Shown here one piece after another: positions 8,188 through 16,534 of a stretch of 19,703 nt of DNA (position 1 is its first letter; the number at the start of each line of letters is the position of its first letter). The notes below the pieces were generated by a model. That model saw only the letters and a program-made list of their open reading frames with translations. It ran no database searches and was not told where the DNA came from. The stretch spans positions 1 through 19,703 of the forward strand of contig JANBQS010000303.1 of assembly GCA_027577415.1 (NCBI GenBank). Reading direction: 5' to 3'. This stretch comes from Coemansia sp. RSA 922. Its lineage: Eukaryota > Kickxellomycota > Kickxellomycetes > Kickxellales > Kickxellaceae. The position numbers and the translations under genes are program-made.

Positions 8188-9700
8188 ATGGCGTTATTTC
8201 GCAACACAGGCGGCAGTTGTCCAACACACTACACGGAGTGGGCTGGCACGCCACACGCGCCGTTCTCTACTGGCCCTTTGCGTATTCCAACGATGCGGCC
8301 GCCGCCAGAGTACCACTCATTTACCAGCGCTGCAGTCGAAAAGGAGCTATCTCGCATTTCTGCTCAGATTACTGACCCAGACATCCGCCAGCTGTTGTTT
8401 ATCAATATTATGCCAAACACACTCGACACGGCTATTGCCTGGCACTACGCCGGCGGAACGAAAGACAAGCTCGACTACCCGTATACCTTTGTTATTACTG
8501 GCGATATCAACGCCCAATGGACGCGCGACAGCACCAATCAGTTGCTGCCATTGCTGCCCTATGCTGCGGCTGACGCGAGCCTAAACACTCTTATTGCCAG
8601 GCTTGTCAACATGCAAGCAGAGCAGATAGCCGCGTACCCGTTTGCCAACGCTTACAAGCCGCCAGCGCAGTCCGGCTTGGTTCCAGGAGAGAACGGCTGG
8701 GCGAAGGGCGGCACTGTTCATGCGCCTTTCGATTTGCGCACAGTATTTGAGGCCAAATTCGAGATCGACTCGCTGGCTGCCTTTTTCAGGCTATCGACTG
8801 CCTTTTGGCGCGAACAACAACAAGATGCTGATAGTTTACTTGACATGGGAGTATGACGGCATGCTGTCACTATTGCTGTCGAGCTACTTGTGCAATTGCA
8901 GGCTCCGACTTTGATTCCGAGCAACGACTTAATGATGCGACGGTTCGTTTTGTGCGTACGGCTAACACTCCTACAGAGTCCTCGTTTGGCGGCGGACGTG
9001 GCAACCCTATCCGTCGTACGGGCATGGTGCGCACCCTGTTTAGGCCCAGCGACGATTCTGTGATATTCCCTTTTTTGGTGCCAGCCAACGCCATGCTGGA
9101 TGTAGAATTGCACGCCTTGGCCGGCATGCTTGATAAAACTGGCGATACAACAATTGCCAGTCGTAGTAGGCGTCTGGCGGAGGATATTACGCGTGGTATT
9201 TACGAGTTTGGTACTGCGGAGCATCCCAAATATGGCCACGTATTTGCCTACGAGGTAGACGGATATGGTAGTCGCCTATTGATGGACGACGCCAATGTGC
9301 CATCATTGCTAGCACTGCCATACCTAGGCTTTGTCAATGCGACGGATCCAATTTACCAAAAACACTCGCCGTATGCTCTTATCGCCTGACAATCCGTGGT
9401 ATTTCTCAAACGGAGCTTTGGGTTTGCTCAACGGTATTGGCAGCCCACACACGGGCTTCTGCAAAGGGTGGCCCATGTCTGTAGCTATCCAAGCGCTGAC
9501 CTCTAATGACCAGCAAGAAATTGTTGAGGCTGTGCGTGTGCTTGCTGCGTCGACTGCTGGCTTGGGCCTGATGCACGAATCTGTTGACATTGACTCTGCA
9601 AATGGCAATTCGTTTACTTGTCCATGGTTTGCATGGCGCAATGGGGGTAGTTAGCGAGTTGATTACGCGTGTTGTGTCTGAGTATACTGGTTTATTGTGA
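8188..9700 (+). pseudogene. GH125 exo-alpha-1,6-mannosidase-like (Mug157 type), disrupted
   Basis: Family blocks run in order over the whole GH125 length: CPTHYTEWAGTPHAPFSTG, NTLDTAIAW, FVITGDINAQWTRDSTNQ, FEAKFEIDSLAAFF, then VRFVRTANTPTESSFGGGRG, GMVRTLFRPSDDSVIFPFLV, YEVDGYGSRLLMDDANVPSL, NTRRMLLSPDNPWYF, GIGSPHTGF, LMHESVD, PWFAW and a final ELITRV. Four lesions break it. A TGA at 8854-8856 sits where the family helix has Trp, and homology (HAVTIAVELLVQLQ) continues in the same frame. The frame then changes near 8900-8905, again in the A5 run at 9356-9360 (one base short), and in the G5 run at 9645-9649 (one base extra). GTATGA at 8851 resembles a splice donor, but a 51-nt intron there would delete the helix and still leave the wrong frame. 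No signal peptide is visible upstream. Intact members remove mannose from alpha-1,6-linked glycans. Assembly errors in homopolymers could explain the frame changes, but less easily the stop. Confidence 0.8.
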
Positions 9701-9848
9701 CATTTGGATAAATTTATTATTTCTACATAACTTTAATTTGCAGTCTGTAAAATTATAGCCACGTCAAATATGCTGGCTAGTTCAGGTCTTGCGTGATAAA
9801 TTACTAATTGTGATACATTGCTCATACGAAGTGACTATTAGTATGCGA

Positions 9849-10118
9849 TCAAGTGGTACATTTGGAGATTATTCTTGCCATGAAGTATAACTCGCCAGCA
9901 TTATAAATGGCAACATGGACCAAGAAGAAAGTAGCTGCGCCTAGCCACGAGCTATCAAACAAGAACACAATAAGAGTTAATGCAATAGGCATTACAACCA
10001 GCATGACACCAGCCAAGTGCAGTGCTACTACTATGCTATGTCACCTGATGAAAAACTTGCCAAGACTCCAGCGTGCCAGAAAATGGTTAAAAAGAGAAGA
10101 AGTAACATGCCTGTTACA
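9849..10118 (-). pseudogene. Decayed exon of a membrane protein
   Basis: In one minus-strand frame, 10118-9849 reads as a membrane protein piece with one internal TGA: first LFNHFLARWSLGKFFIR, then stop, then two hydrophobic helices (LHLAGVMLVVMPIALTLIVF and AATFFLVHVAIYNAG) ending in TGA at 9849-9851. There is no ATG start, and no splice pair that removes the stop while keeping frame was found. The rest of 9701-10221 is AT-rich with no other gene seen. A plus-strand frame of 71 codons across it (9907-10122) looks random. Confidence 0.3.
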
Positions 10119-10221
10119 TTAAACAAATATAGAAACAACTACATGACATATCCAAATACAGGTTAGATCTTTAGATATATCTACATATTTGGGTGTTTAT
10201 TTAGACTATTGAGTTTCAGTT

Positions 10222-12018
10222 TTAAAAACTAGCAATTATTTTGGCAAATAATGTTTTTTTACGCCTAGCTACATACTCGTTATAAGTTTTATTCATATCT
10301 TGAAGCGTTGCAGCTGACTCTGCTAAATACGCATTTGCCCCTTCCCTGTATTCTTTCATCTCTCTAATATACTTATCATGCTTATCTTGATGAACATCGA
10401 CTGGGTTAGCCAGTGCTTTAGCTTTTCTCTTAGCCCATGCATCATCTTTGGCCTTAGTAATAGCTTCAGCTATATCACCTAACTCGAGTGCTTTCTCATA
10501 TGCAGCATCTTCAGCCGCAAGCTTCTGATCAGCTACTTTTTTAGCTTGTCTAGCCTTTACCACTGCAAGTCTATTAGCTTCCATGGCAACTGCCAATTTT
10601 TTATTAGCTTCTGCAACTATATTAATAGCTCTTGCTTTCCTTTCCTTTTTATCTTTAGCCTCTTTGTCAGCTTTTTCTTTAGCCTCTTTAGCTATTTCTG
10701 CTCTTGTCTTTTTGGCAGGCTTAGCCTTTGTTTTCTCTTCATCTCTCCTGGCAGCTTCAGCCATCCTTTGAGCCCGAGCATTCCTTTCAATCTTAGCTAT
10801 CCTTTCTGCTTCGGCCTTCTTGTCGACATTAGTCCTATTTTCAGCTTTGGCCTTCTGAGCAGCTAATTTAAGAGCCCATGCAGCCTTATCAGCTGCAATT
10901 CTATTGGCTATTGCAGTCCTTTCTGCCTCACTCTTGCTTTTAGCCACAACCTTATCTTTAGTAATTGCTTTCATTGTTGCCAAGATCCTTTTATCTTTTA
11001 CTTCCTTAGCCCGCTTGGCAGGTCCTTCGTTGGTTCTTCTTGGGGACATTAATGATGCAAGCCTAGCAGCCTCAGCCTTCTCAGCCTTTTCTTTTGCAAA
11101 CTTGGCTCGTGCCCTTGCAATTACATCGGCTTTATCCTGTGCAAGTCTATCTGCTTTAAGCTTTGCAAGTCTATCAGCTTCTTCTTGTTGAATCTTTGCT
11201 CTAATTGCAGCAATCCTGGCCTTTCCTCTCTCTGTATGGGCTAGCTTCTCAATAGGTCTTGCCAACTCCACCTTAGCACGAATCTTTGTCATTTTCTCTC
11301 TTTCAGCATTTTCTCTATCCTCCTGCCTCTTCTGTTGAGCTTTTCTTTGCTCTTTCAGCTTTTCAATGTTGTTTGCTCTTGTTTGAGCCAGCCATATACT
11401 ATTATTTGCTCTCCAGTCAGGTTTGGTATCATTTGAGTTGTCATCATTCTCTGTTTCTTCTAGCCCTTCATCTGTATCTTCTGGATACCTGTACTTGTTA
11501 TAGAACATCCACACTATGATAGCATTAATAAAGCCCAGTGGAAGGCTGGCAATGCATATTGTGCTAGAGCCTACAATAATGTACAACATTATTTCTGGTG
11601 AAAATGGCTTGGCACAAGTGTCTCCATCCTCACACAAGTGCTCCTGGTAGCCCTGGTACAATGCTAGTGTCAGTGGGTCTTGTAAGGTAAATAATCCAAT
11701 GGCAGCAAAGGCAAATCCATATGCAATGTGTCTGAACCTTCTACGTGCAAATAATGGAAAGTTTTTCCTAAAGAACCCCTTGGTACCAAAATTGCACAGG
11801 GCCAGCACTAACAGCCATATCATTATGACTCCACGTCGAAAGTACAGGATGGTAAACATGGGTGATGAATAGAAGGGAATCTGGTAGGCAATCATAAATC
11901 CCTGGCAACAAGCCATCAGTATACACACAATTATGTTTAGTGCATTACAAGCACGTTGGAAATGGCGCCTTTTATCCTTGGCCATTTCCTCTTCTGGACT
12001 CAGATAACGCGATTCCAT
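10222..12018 (-). CDS. Tetraspan membrane protein with a ~380-residue charged alpha-helical tail, family not recognised
   Basis: 598 aa, single exon, ATG at 12018. The N-terminal cytosolic segment (1-26) is charged. Four hydrophobic segments follow at ~27-48, 63-79, 98-120 and 143-173; the loop before the fourth carries two cysteines (HLCEDGDTCAKPF) that could pair outside the cytosol. An acidic patch (PEDTDEGLEETENDD, ~179-193) leads into a tail, ~217-598, made almost only of Ala, Lys, Glu, Arg, Asp and Ile/Leu with few helix breakers (one exception is SPRRTNEGP). Such composition predicts a coiled coil or single alpha-helix of tens of nanometres. Topology would place the tail in the cytosol. 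The fold recalls MARVEL-type tetraspans only loosely. It lies in the AT-rich block and uses AT-ending codons (GCA, AAA, ATT) much more than the flanking genes. Function unknown; a membrane-anchored spacer or cytoskeletal tether is an inference. Confidence 0.8.
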   Translation of the reverse strand: MESRYLSPEEEMAKDKRRHFQRACNALNIIVCILMACCQGFMIAYQIPFYSSPMFTILYFRRGVIMIWLLVLALCNFGTKGFFRKNFPLFARRRFRHIAYGFAFAAIGLFTLQDPLTLALYQGYQEHLCEDGDTCAKPFSPEIMLYIIVGSSTICIASLPLGFINAIIVWMFYNKYRYPEDTDEGLEETENDDNSNDTKPDWRANNSIWLAQTRANNIEKLKEQRKAQQKRQEDRENAEREKMTKIRAKVELARPIEKLAHTERGKARIAAIRAKIQQEEADRLAKLKADRLAQDKADVIARARAKFAKEKAEKAEAARLASLMSPRRTNEGPAKRAKEVKDKRILATMKAITKDKVVAKSKSEAERTAIANRIAADKAAWALKLAAQKAKAENRTNVDKKAEAERIAKIERNARAQRMAEAARRDEEKTKAKPAKKTRAEIAKEAKEKADKEAKDKKERKARAINIVAEANKKLAVAMEANRLAVVKARQAKKVADQKLAAEDAAYEKALELGDIAEAITKAKDDAWAKRKAKALANPVDVHQDKHDKYIREMKEYREGANAYLAESAATLQDMNKTYNEYVARRKKTLFAKIIASF

Positions 12019-12880
12019 TGTGTCAAAAGCAGTGGGTAAAGTTGTATAGAAAAAGTAATGATGTTGTAAAAAGTACAGAGTGGAAGGTAGATGACAAGCA
12101 CCAAGAGCTCCTCAATTGTGTGGTCTCTCAAATTTGACATCTTTCTTTCTGTTATTTTAGAATATTTTACAAAGCAAGTGTTTCTTACAACAAAAGAAAT
12201 ATTTTGTATTTTCTTATCAGAAGGTGTCTTTGGCTTTGTATTTCGCATAAAACCAAATACCTTTGGCTCAATGTGGAATGCTCTTTAAGCAATTGTAGAC
12301 ATTACAATGACAAAGGTGCCTATGCCCATGAATGTGTTATCACTGCTGCTCTAACTAGTCGAAATAATGTATTGAATTATAATGTAAACATGCTACTAGC
12401 TAACTAAGCCCTATTTCTGCCATCATGGACAATGGCTGGGGGTAATACTCTGGAGGACCAAATTATGCCATCTTGTTAATGTAGCTCAAATAAGTTGTGG
12501 ACATAATGTCAAGCTTTAAGGCTGAGTGATTATTGTGGAATGATGTCTCCATAGTGTGAAAACACATGCTTAGCAATTCACTGTTCTGAACTTATATTCG
12601 TTAATAAACAACAAATAGTAGAAAAGTAAATAGCTAATAAAGAAGATAAGAGAACTCCAAAGAAGAGACGGCTTAGGCTCTTGGGGTATGTCTTTTGTGA
12701 GGGATGTAAATACCTCCCCATGTCAAGATTACTGGAGCTGTATCTGCATACAGCTCTAAGCCAATCAACGTGCCCCTATGAGCCTATGCCAAGTGGTAGT
12801 AATGCTAAAACGCAGCTAAATACCACATCCATATCTCTATCAGTAAAGGCTAAGGTCATTAGGTATGTTCTGTCATTGCA
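12019..12880. other. AT-rich intergenic stretch without recognised gene
   Basis: 862 bp between the start of the tetraspan gene and the stop of the secreted-protein gene, both on the minus strand. It must hold the tetraspan promoter; a weak TATA-like CTATAC (minus strand) lies about 30 bp above its ATG. I see no tRNA, repeat array or splice-compatible exon. Open frames across 12,000-12,400 and from 12,681 on the plus strand are AT-rich and look accidental. Confidence 0.5.
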
Positions 12881-13306
12881 TTACTTCATTTTCATCCAAT
12901 TGTCATTATTATTTATCCACCCCCATGGGGCAAAATCATCACCTGTCCAAGCCTCAACACAGGCATATATGTTCTCTTTTTGCTCTTCTTTGGAAATCGA
13001 TTCACTCTTAAAATCTCTACCATCACCAAAATATATAAAGATATTTCTATCTTCTAATGAATTTATGTCAGTGGCAATTGGCTTCATTGATTTCTCCTTA
13101 ATAATGTCTATAGTTGTACAGCTTTCTAATAGGTCTAGTATCTGGAAAGTCTTTATTGCCATGTCAATATTATGTTTATCCATAACAAGTTCAGCATATA
13201 CCTTGGGCTTCCCACCATGTACATAGGTCACAGCTAAATAACTAGGCATAGCTTGAATAATCAGAATAGGTAATATGTATGTGGAAGAAAAAGTGTAGAT
13301 GGTCAT
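12881..13306 (-). CDS. Small secreted protein, family not recognised
   Basis: 141 aa from the ATG at 13306. This start was chosen because a TATA box ends about 29 bp upstream and because a hydrophobic signal-peptide-like segment (YILPILIIQAMPSYLAV, residues 10-26) follows directly. The frame is open further upstream to 13639, but that part runs through the TATA box and a non-coding repeat. The mature part (~115 aa) contains only two cysteines (SCTT and YACVEAW), which could form one disulfide, alternating strands and helices, and a Trp-rich C-terminus (WTGDDFAPWGWINNNDNW). No known domain is recognised. Size, signal peptide and a strong TATA suggest an inducible secreted protein such as an effector or cell-wall protein; this is an inference. 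It lies in the CpG-depleted AT-rich block. Confidence 0.6.
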   Translation of the reverse strand: MTIYTFSSTYILPILIIQAMPSYLAVTYVHGGKPKVYAELVMDKHNIDMAIKTFQILDLLESCTTIDIIKEKSMKPIATDINSLEDRNIFIYFGDGRDFKSESISKEEQKENIYACVEAWTGDDFAPWGWINNNDNWMKMK

Positions 13307-13334
13307 TTTCTTAAAAGTGGGAAGAACAGCTTGG

Positions 13335-13342
13335 CTTATATA
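13335..13342 (-). promoter_or_regulatory. TATA box of the small secreted protein gene
   Basis: The minus strand reads TATATAAG about 29-36 bp upstream of the ATG at 13306, which would give a very short 5' leader. The nearby tandem repeat (13463-13752) lies 120-400 bp further upstream and could carry activator sites. Confidence 0.55.
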
Positions 13343-13462
13343 GCAGGGAAAGGAGTGGCAAATACAATTGTTGCAGGAAGTGGCCAGTTTGGGGAATGCT
13401 GTGCAGAGTAGCAGTCTCTCTCCTGGTAAAGGCAGCAAAAGAAAAATGGGGAAGGCAATAAA

Positions 13463-13752
13463 GCTGCTTTCTTTGCTCCAAAGCATGATGTCATAGGCAG
13501 ACTTCCAATTGTGGAGGATTGAAGGTGCTGTTTCTTTTGTAAGTACTTTGCTCTCCTTTTTCGTCATCAACTGCTGAAAAGCAAAAAAAGATGACATCAC
13601 CAGTGTGCTTGCTTTCTTTACTTCAAAGCATGATGTCATAGGCAGACTTACTATTGTTGGGTGTTGAAGTTGCTATTTATTTATAGAACTTGGCTATCAT
13701 TTTTCATCATCTGATGTAAAACCCAAAAAAACTATGACAACACTAGCCAATT
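13463..13752. repeat. Imperfect tandem direct repeat, two units of ~145 bp
   Basis: Unit 1 (13463-13607) and unit 2 (13608-13752) align at a constant offset of 145 bp. A 26-bp core is identical at 13479-13504 and 13624-13649, and further matching blocks are TGCTTTCTTT, TTCATCATC/GTCATCA and an A-rich run followed by ATGACA. The core contains TGATGTCA, and unit 1 also ends with TGACATCA at 13592-13599; these are one base from the ATF/CREB site TGACGTCA. 145 is not a multiple of 3, so the repeat is not a coding duplication. It sits upstream of the secreted-protein TATA box. Confidence 0.85.
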
Positions 13753-14477
13753 TGCTGATCATGTCTTACATAAACACCTAATACTAATCAGCAGCTGAGT
13801 TGACAGGTGCAAGAATGGCTATGTATTATCCTGCTATAATCCACATGCAGAAACTAGCTTGGGTAATTGCAGCTGTCTGAGCATACATGCCAAGCAACTA
13901 ACCAATAGTGACAATTTGTAAAAGTCAACACATAGCTGACTACAGCTCCCCTTAAAGAAATTAAGACCACTAAAACACACTAATTAATTTAGCCACTATT
14001 GCTTATTTGTTAAATTGGAACTATGATTTCACACAAAATTCTTTTTATTGCATATTACTGAAGTATACATTATGTCTAGAAAGTACACTAGTAACTTTAG
14101 GTATAAAACCAGCCTTTAGCAGCAGTAGGGGTTATGATCATTTCTAGCTGAATGTGTTTAAAAAAACTCTCAGCACCCATCCAGGATGCTGTTTGGACCC
14201 TAGCAACCAGAGCAGCCAACTTTGTCTAATCTTGATTATTCTGCACTTTGACACTATATCTTGAATTTTTAATATTACTGTTTGCTCATTGCAAAGCCTG
14301 TAAGTGCAGAATGTTCCCTGCTGTGATGGCTTGGTGCCACTAATGCTGAGCAGCCCATTGAGAAGGTGTTTGGTCACCACCCCTGCAATGGGTGTGTCCA
14401 TCTTGTCAAGAGTAGTGACAGATTTGTCAAGTGTAATAGGTAGAGTTGTTTTTTGTTAGATCATAAATGATAAATCA
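13753..14477. other. CpG-free AT-rich stretch; one weak minus-strand ORF
   Basis: No recognised gene. The only frame of note is an 85-codon minus-strand ORF at 14144-14401 with an ATG (begins MDTPIAGVVTKHLLNGLLSI), which matches no family I know. It lies just downstream of the decayed exons at 14478-14832 and may be a remnant of the same locus. The stretch contains no CpG at all. Confidence 0.4.
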
Positions 14478-14832
14478 TCACAACAAAACCAATAGACTTT
14501 TCTTTGCATGCCTCTCTATAAGTGATTTGTACTTGGCTACCCTATATCCAATATAACTTGACAATGCCTTGGCCACCAAGCCCTCAAAATCCAATGTTGC
14601 TATATGTTCTCTCATATCTAAAAATAAAAATATTGGTATTCAAAACAATAAAAGACAATGAAAGAAAATATGAATATTACTTACATTTGTAATGTATTCA
14701 GCACATCTGCTTGTATCTTGCCCCACTTTGTGTTTGCAGCTTGACCATGGTTTCATAGTGCTCAAAAAATTGTCTGATAAATGTCTCTGTAAGTTTCAGT
14801 AAGGGTGTTCATGGAATTTTCTCCAAATGCAG
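14478..14832 (-). pseudogene. Decayed two-exon gene of unknown family
   Basis: A good acceptor (TACATTGCAG) opens exon A at 14832, which reads AFGENSMNTLTETYRDIYQT and then needs a frame change in a T6 run (EHYETMVKLQT) and another before KWGKIQADVLNTLQ. A canonical donor GTAAGT at 14684 and acceptor TTTTTAG at 14618 bound a 67-nt intron. Exon B (14617-14478) reads MREHIATLDFEGLVAKALSS and continues to TGA, but in a phase that does not join exon A. Intact splice sites with broken frames on both sides argue for a dead gene. Identity unknown. Confidence 0.4.
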
Positions 14833-14854
14833 CTGCAATGTAATAGAATAAAAA

Positions 14855-15090
14855 CGTAAAGAGAGGAAGAGGGAATCTATTCTAACATCCCGCCAAAGGG
14901 GCGGGTTAAAGTCCTGGAAAGAAACGGTGCCGATCTACATGCAAGAATGCATACATGTCCGCCTATGCGCCCCACTGCGATTGGCTTGCGAGTCACGTGA
15001 TTAAGGCGTGACATGCAAATGGGGAAGCAAAAGTCATGATACCTTGAATCTGAGCAAGGTAAGCTGCCAAACATAATACTGGATCTCACG
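14855..15090. promoter_or_regulatory. CpG-containing, promoter-like patch in a CpG-free region
   Basis: After 1,291 bp without CpG, this patch has many. It holds CCCGCCAAAGGGGCGGG at 14889-14905 (its left half matches the E2F-type TTTGGCGGG on the minus strand), ATTGG (inverted CCAAT) at 14980-14984, TCACGTGA at 14993-15000 and ATGCAAAT at 15013-15020. No convincing gene starts on either side; a 70-codon minus-strand frame across it (14877-15089) resembles no family. Regulatory function is inferred from motif density only. Confidence 0.35.
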
Positions 15091-15291
15091 TACTAACCAC
15101 ATCTCATGAATCAATGTTGATAGTAATTCTCACTGTACACAATGTTCCTCTTGAACATAATAAAATTTTGTGCCCTCTGGTCACCTAGGTGGCTGTCCAC
15201 AGATGTATTCCATATCAGGGTTTCCTGAACTAATTGTAGGTTTGGAGTATGTGAGTTGTTTGCAGCTAATGCCTAAGTTCACCAGTCCTTA

Positions 15292-15505
15292 CGTCTTTGT
15301 ATTTTAGTAAATAAAAAGTAATAAAGATAAAAGGTGATTTCCTAACTAGTCTACGGCTGCTGGTGCGTGGCCCCTTATATAGGGCAAATGGTCCGTGGGG
15401 CAGTAACAGCGCTACTGCTTGTGATCGAGGCACCATTGATTACAGCTGTTGATATTAGGCACAATAAAAATGTCGGATATCGTCGTTGAGCATCGTTGAG
15501 CGTCG
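15292..15505. promoter_or_regulatory. Second CpG-containing patch with TATA-like inverted repeat
   Basis: CpG reappears here after 200 bp without any. CCCTTATATAGGG at 15372-15384 is a near-palindrome offering a TATA-like sequence on both strands. A 33-codon plus-strand frame with a signal-peptide-like start (ATG 15388) begins too close to that TATA to be served by it. The patch overlaps the last exon of the candidate minus-strand gene at 15455-15831. Confidence 0.3.
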
Positions 15506-15831
15506 AAATCCTACACTAATGACCTTGTACTTGGATGGGACTCTCTTGGGATCAGTGGCTGTTACCTCAGGAGAGCCCTCCTGCACCTGGAACATTAGAC
15601 AAAAATATGTTTTATGTCTATAAATATTGAAAAAAATTGAGACAAGTGGATGGTTTATAGTAAAGTTTGTATAAGCCTATTTCCAGCTTTTTAAATTTAC
15701 CAACAAACCTCTCTAGCTACATTTATAGATTTGGGCAATACCCAAGTAGACTGAATCAATATAGACTTTTGTGATTGAGTAAAAATTTGTCTCATCTCTT
15801 GTTGTGCAGATATACAACAGATTTGTTTCAT
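15455..15831 (-). CDS. Candidate small two-exon gene, family not recognised
   Basis: Exon 1 is 15831-15709 (41 codons from ATG, MKQICCISAQQEMRQIF, ending SINVARE), intron 15587-15708 (122 nt, GTTTGT...TTCCAG with CTAAT as branch candidate), exon 2 is 15586-15455 (VQEGSPEVTATDPKRVPSKY and on to TAA). The total is 84 aa in frame. Exon 2 looks protein-like and has a good acceptor. The donor GTTTGT is weak; the better GTAAAT at 15700 breaks the frame. Exon 2 could instead be the last exon of a different, partly decayed gene. Function unknown. Confidence 0.25.
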
Positions 15832-16508
15832 AGCCAGATAGAATAAGTATTAAATTTATTAACCAAGTAATTCATCTAATAAAAGTCACTGTTATATTCA
15901 CAGTTATAGTTTCTGTGTTATCCAGGGCATTAATCAGCAGGAGCACAAGTATTGGCCAATATATTCTAGGCGGAATATATGTCACTAATATACAGATTAT
16001 AATATATCAACCTAGATATAAATATGGCCATGCACCCCTGCATTTCTTTTACAAAACAGTATAATATGCTTATGTGCAGGTCAAAATAAACAGTTACATA
16101 TGGGGTAGAGCAGTTAGTGCATTGCTCTGCTTAGTGACTAGGCAAAGAGTGTGACATAGCACTCATATGAGACATCACAAGGGGGTATTGGTTGTCTATG
16201 CTTATCAAAGTGTTTGACTTAGTATTTGTATGTTTTCCCATTCAGTACTAGTCTGGGAATCAGGGGGTTTCTTTTTGTTTATTGTTTAAATATCACTAAC
16301 ATCGCAAAGTAGGAACATACAAATTTGTTTTCCTCTTGACCAACATCTCTTTCTCTTTTGTAACTTTTGAATGTTTAGTAATTTACCTTACTACCCAATA
16401 AAATTTTCATTGCAATAGAACAACAGTGACACATCAACGACAAAGAGGAATAGTGTTCATTAATACTACGACATACCTCAGACACAAAAGGTTGTTGAGG
16501 ATGATAGT
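15832..16508. other. AT-rich intergenic stretch, no gene seen
   Basis: No open frame or splice pair of interest. Two small hairpins, AGAGCA/TGCTCT (16107-16128) and GAGTG/CACTC (16147-16164), lie close together; they superficially recall a tRNA D-arm region, but no complete cloverleaf can be drawn. Only a handful of CpG occur (for example 15971 and 16303). Confidence 0.5.
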
Positions 16509-16534
16509 CACTAGAAAAAAAAAACTTTCTAGTG
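16509..16534. repeat. 9-bp inverted repeat over the cdt2 stop codon
   Basis: CACTAGAAA (16509-16517) and TTTCTAGTG (16526-16534) are perfect inverted copies with an 8-base loop; the cdt2 stop (TAG, minus strand, 16529-16531) is inside the right arm. A further CACTAG at 16546-16551 can pair with the same CTAGTG, so two hairpins compete. A role in 3'-end formation is conceivable, not shown. Confidence 0.6.

Noticed and set aside
8834..8901. Possible introns in the GH125 gene (GTTTAC or GTATGA to GCAG)
   Set aside because: The 68-nt version keeps frame and the 51-nt one does not, but both remove a helix that the family needs and that is recognisable in the sequence; the two downstream frame breaks would remain.
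12681..13226. 181-codon plus-strand frame
   Set aside because: It is largely antisense to the small secreted protein gene, which has a TATA box, a signal peptide and better composition.
13307..13639. Longer N-terminus for the secreted protein from ATG 13639
   Set aside because: It would run through the TATA box and a tandem repeat whose period is not a multiple of 3.
15388..15489. 33-codon plus-strand ORF with signal-like start after a TATA-like element
   Set aside because: The ATG lies only about 7 bp past the TATA-like sequence, and no continuation by splicing was found; overlaps the minus-strand candidate exon.
16100..16170. tRNA-like or SINE-like hairpins
   Set aside because: Two short stems only; no acceptor stem, T-loop consensus or anticodon arm can be completed.
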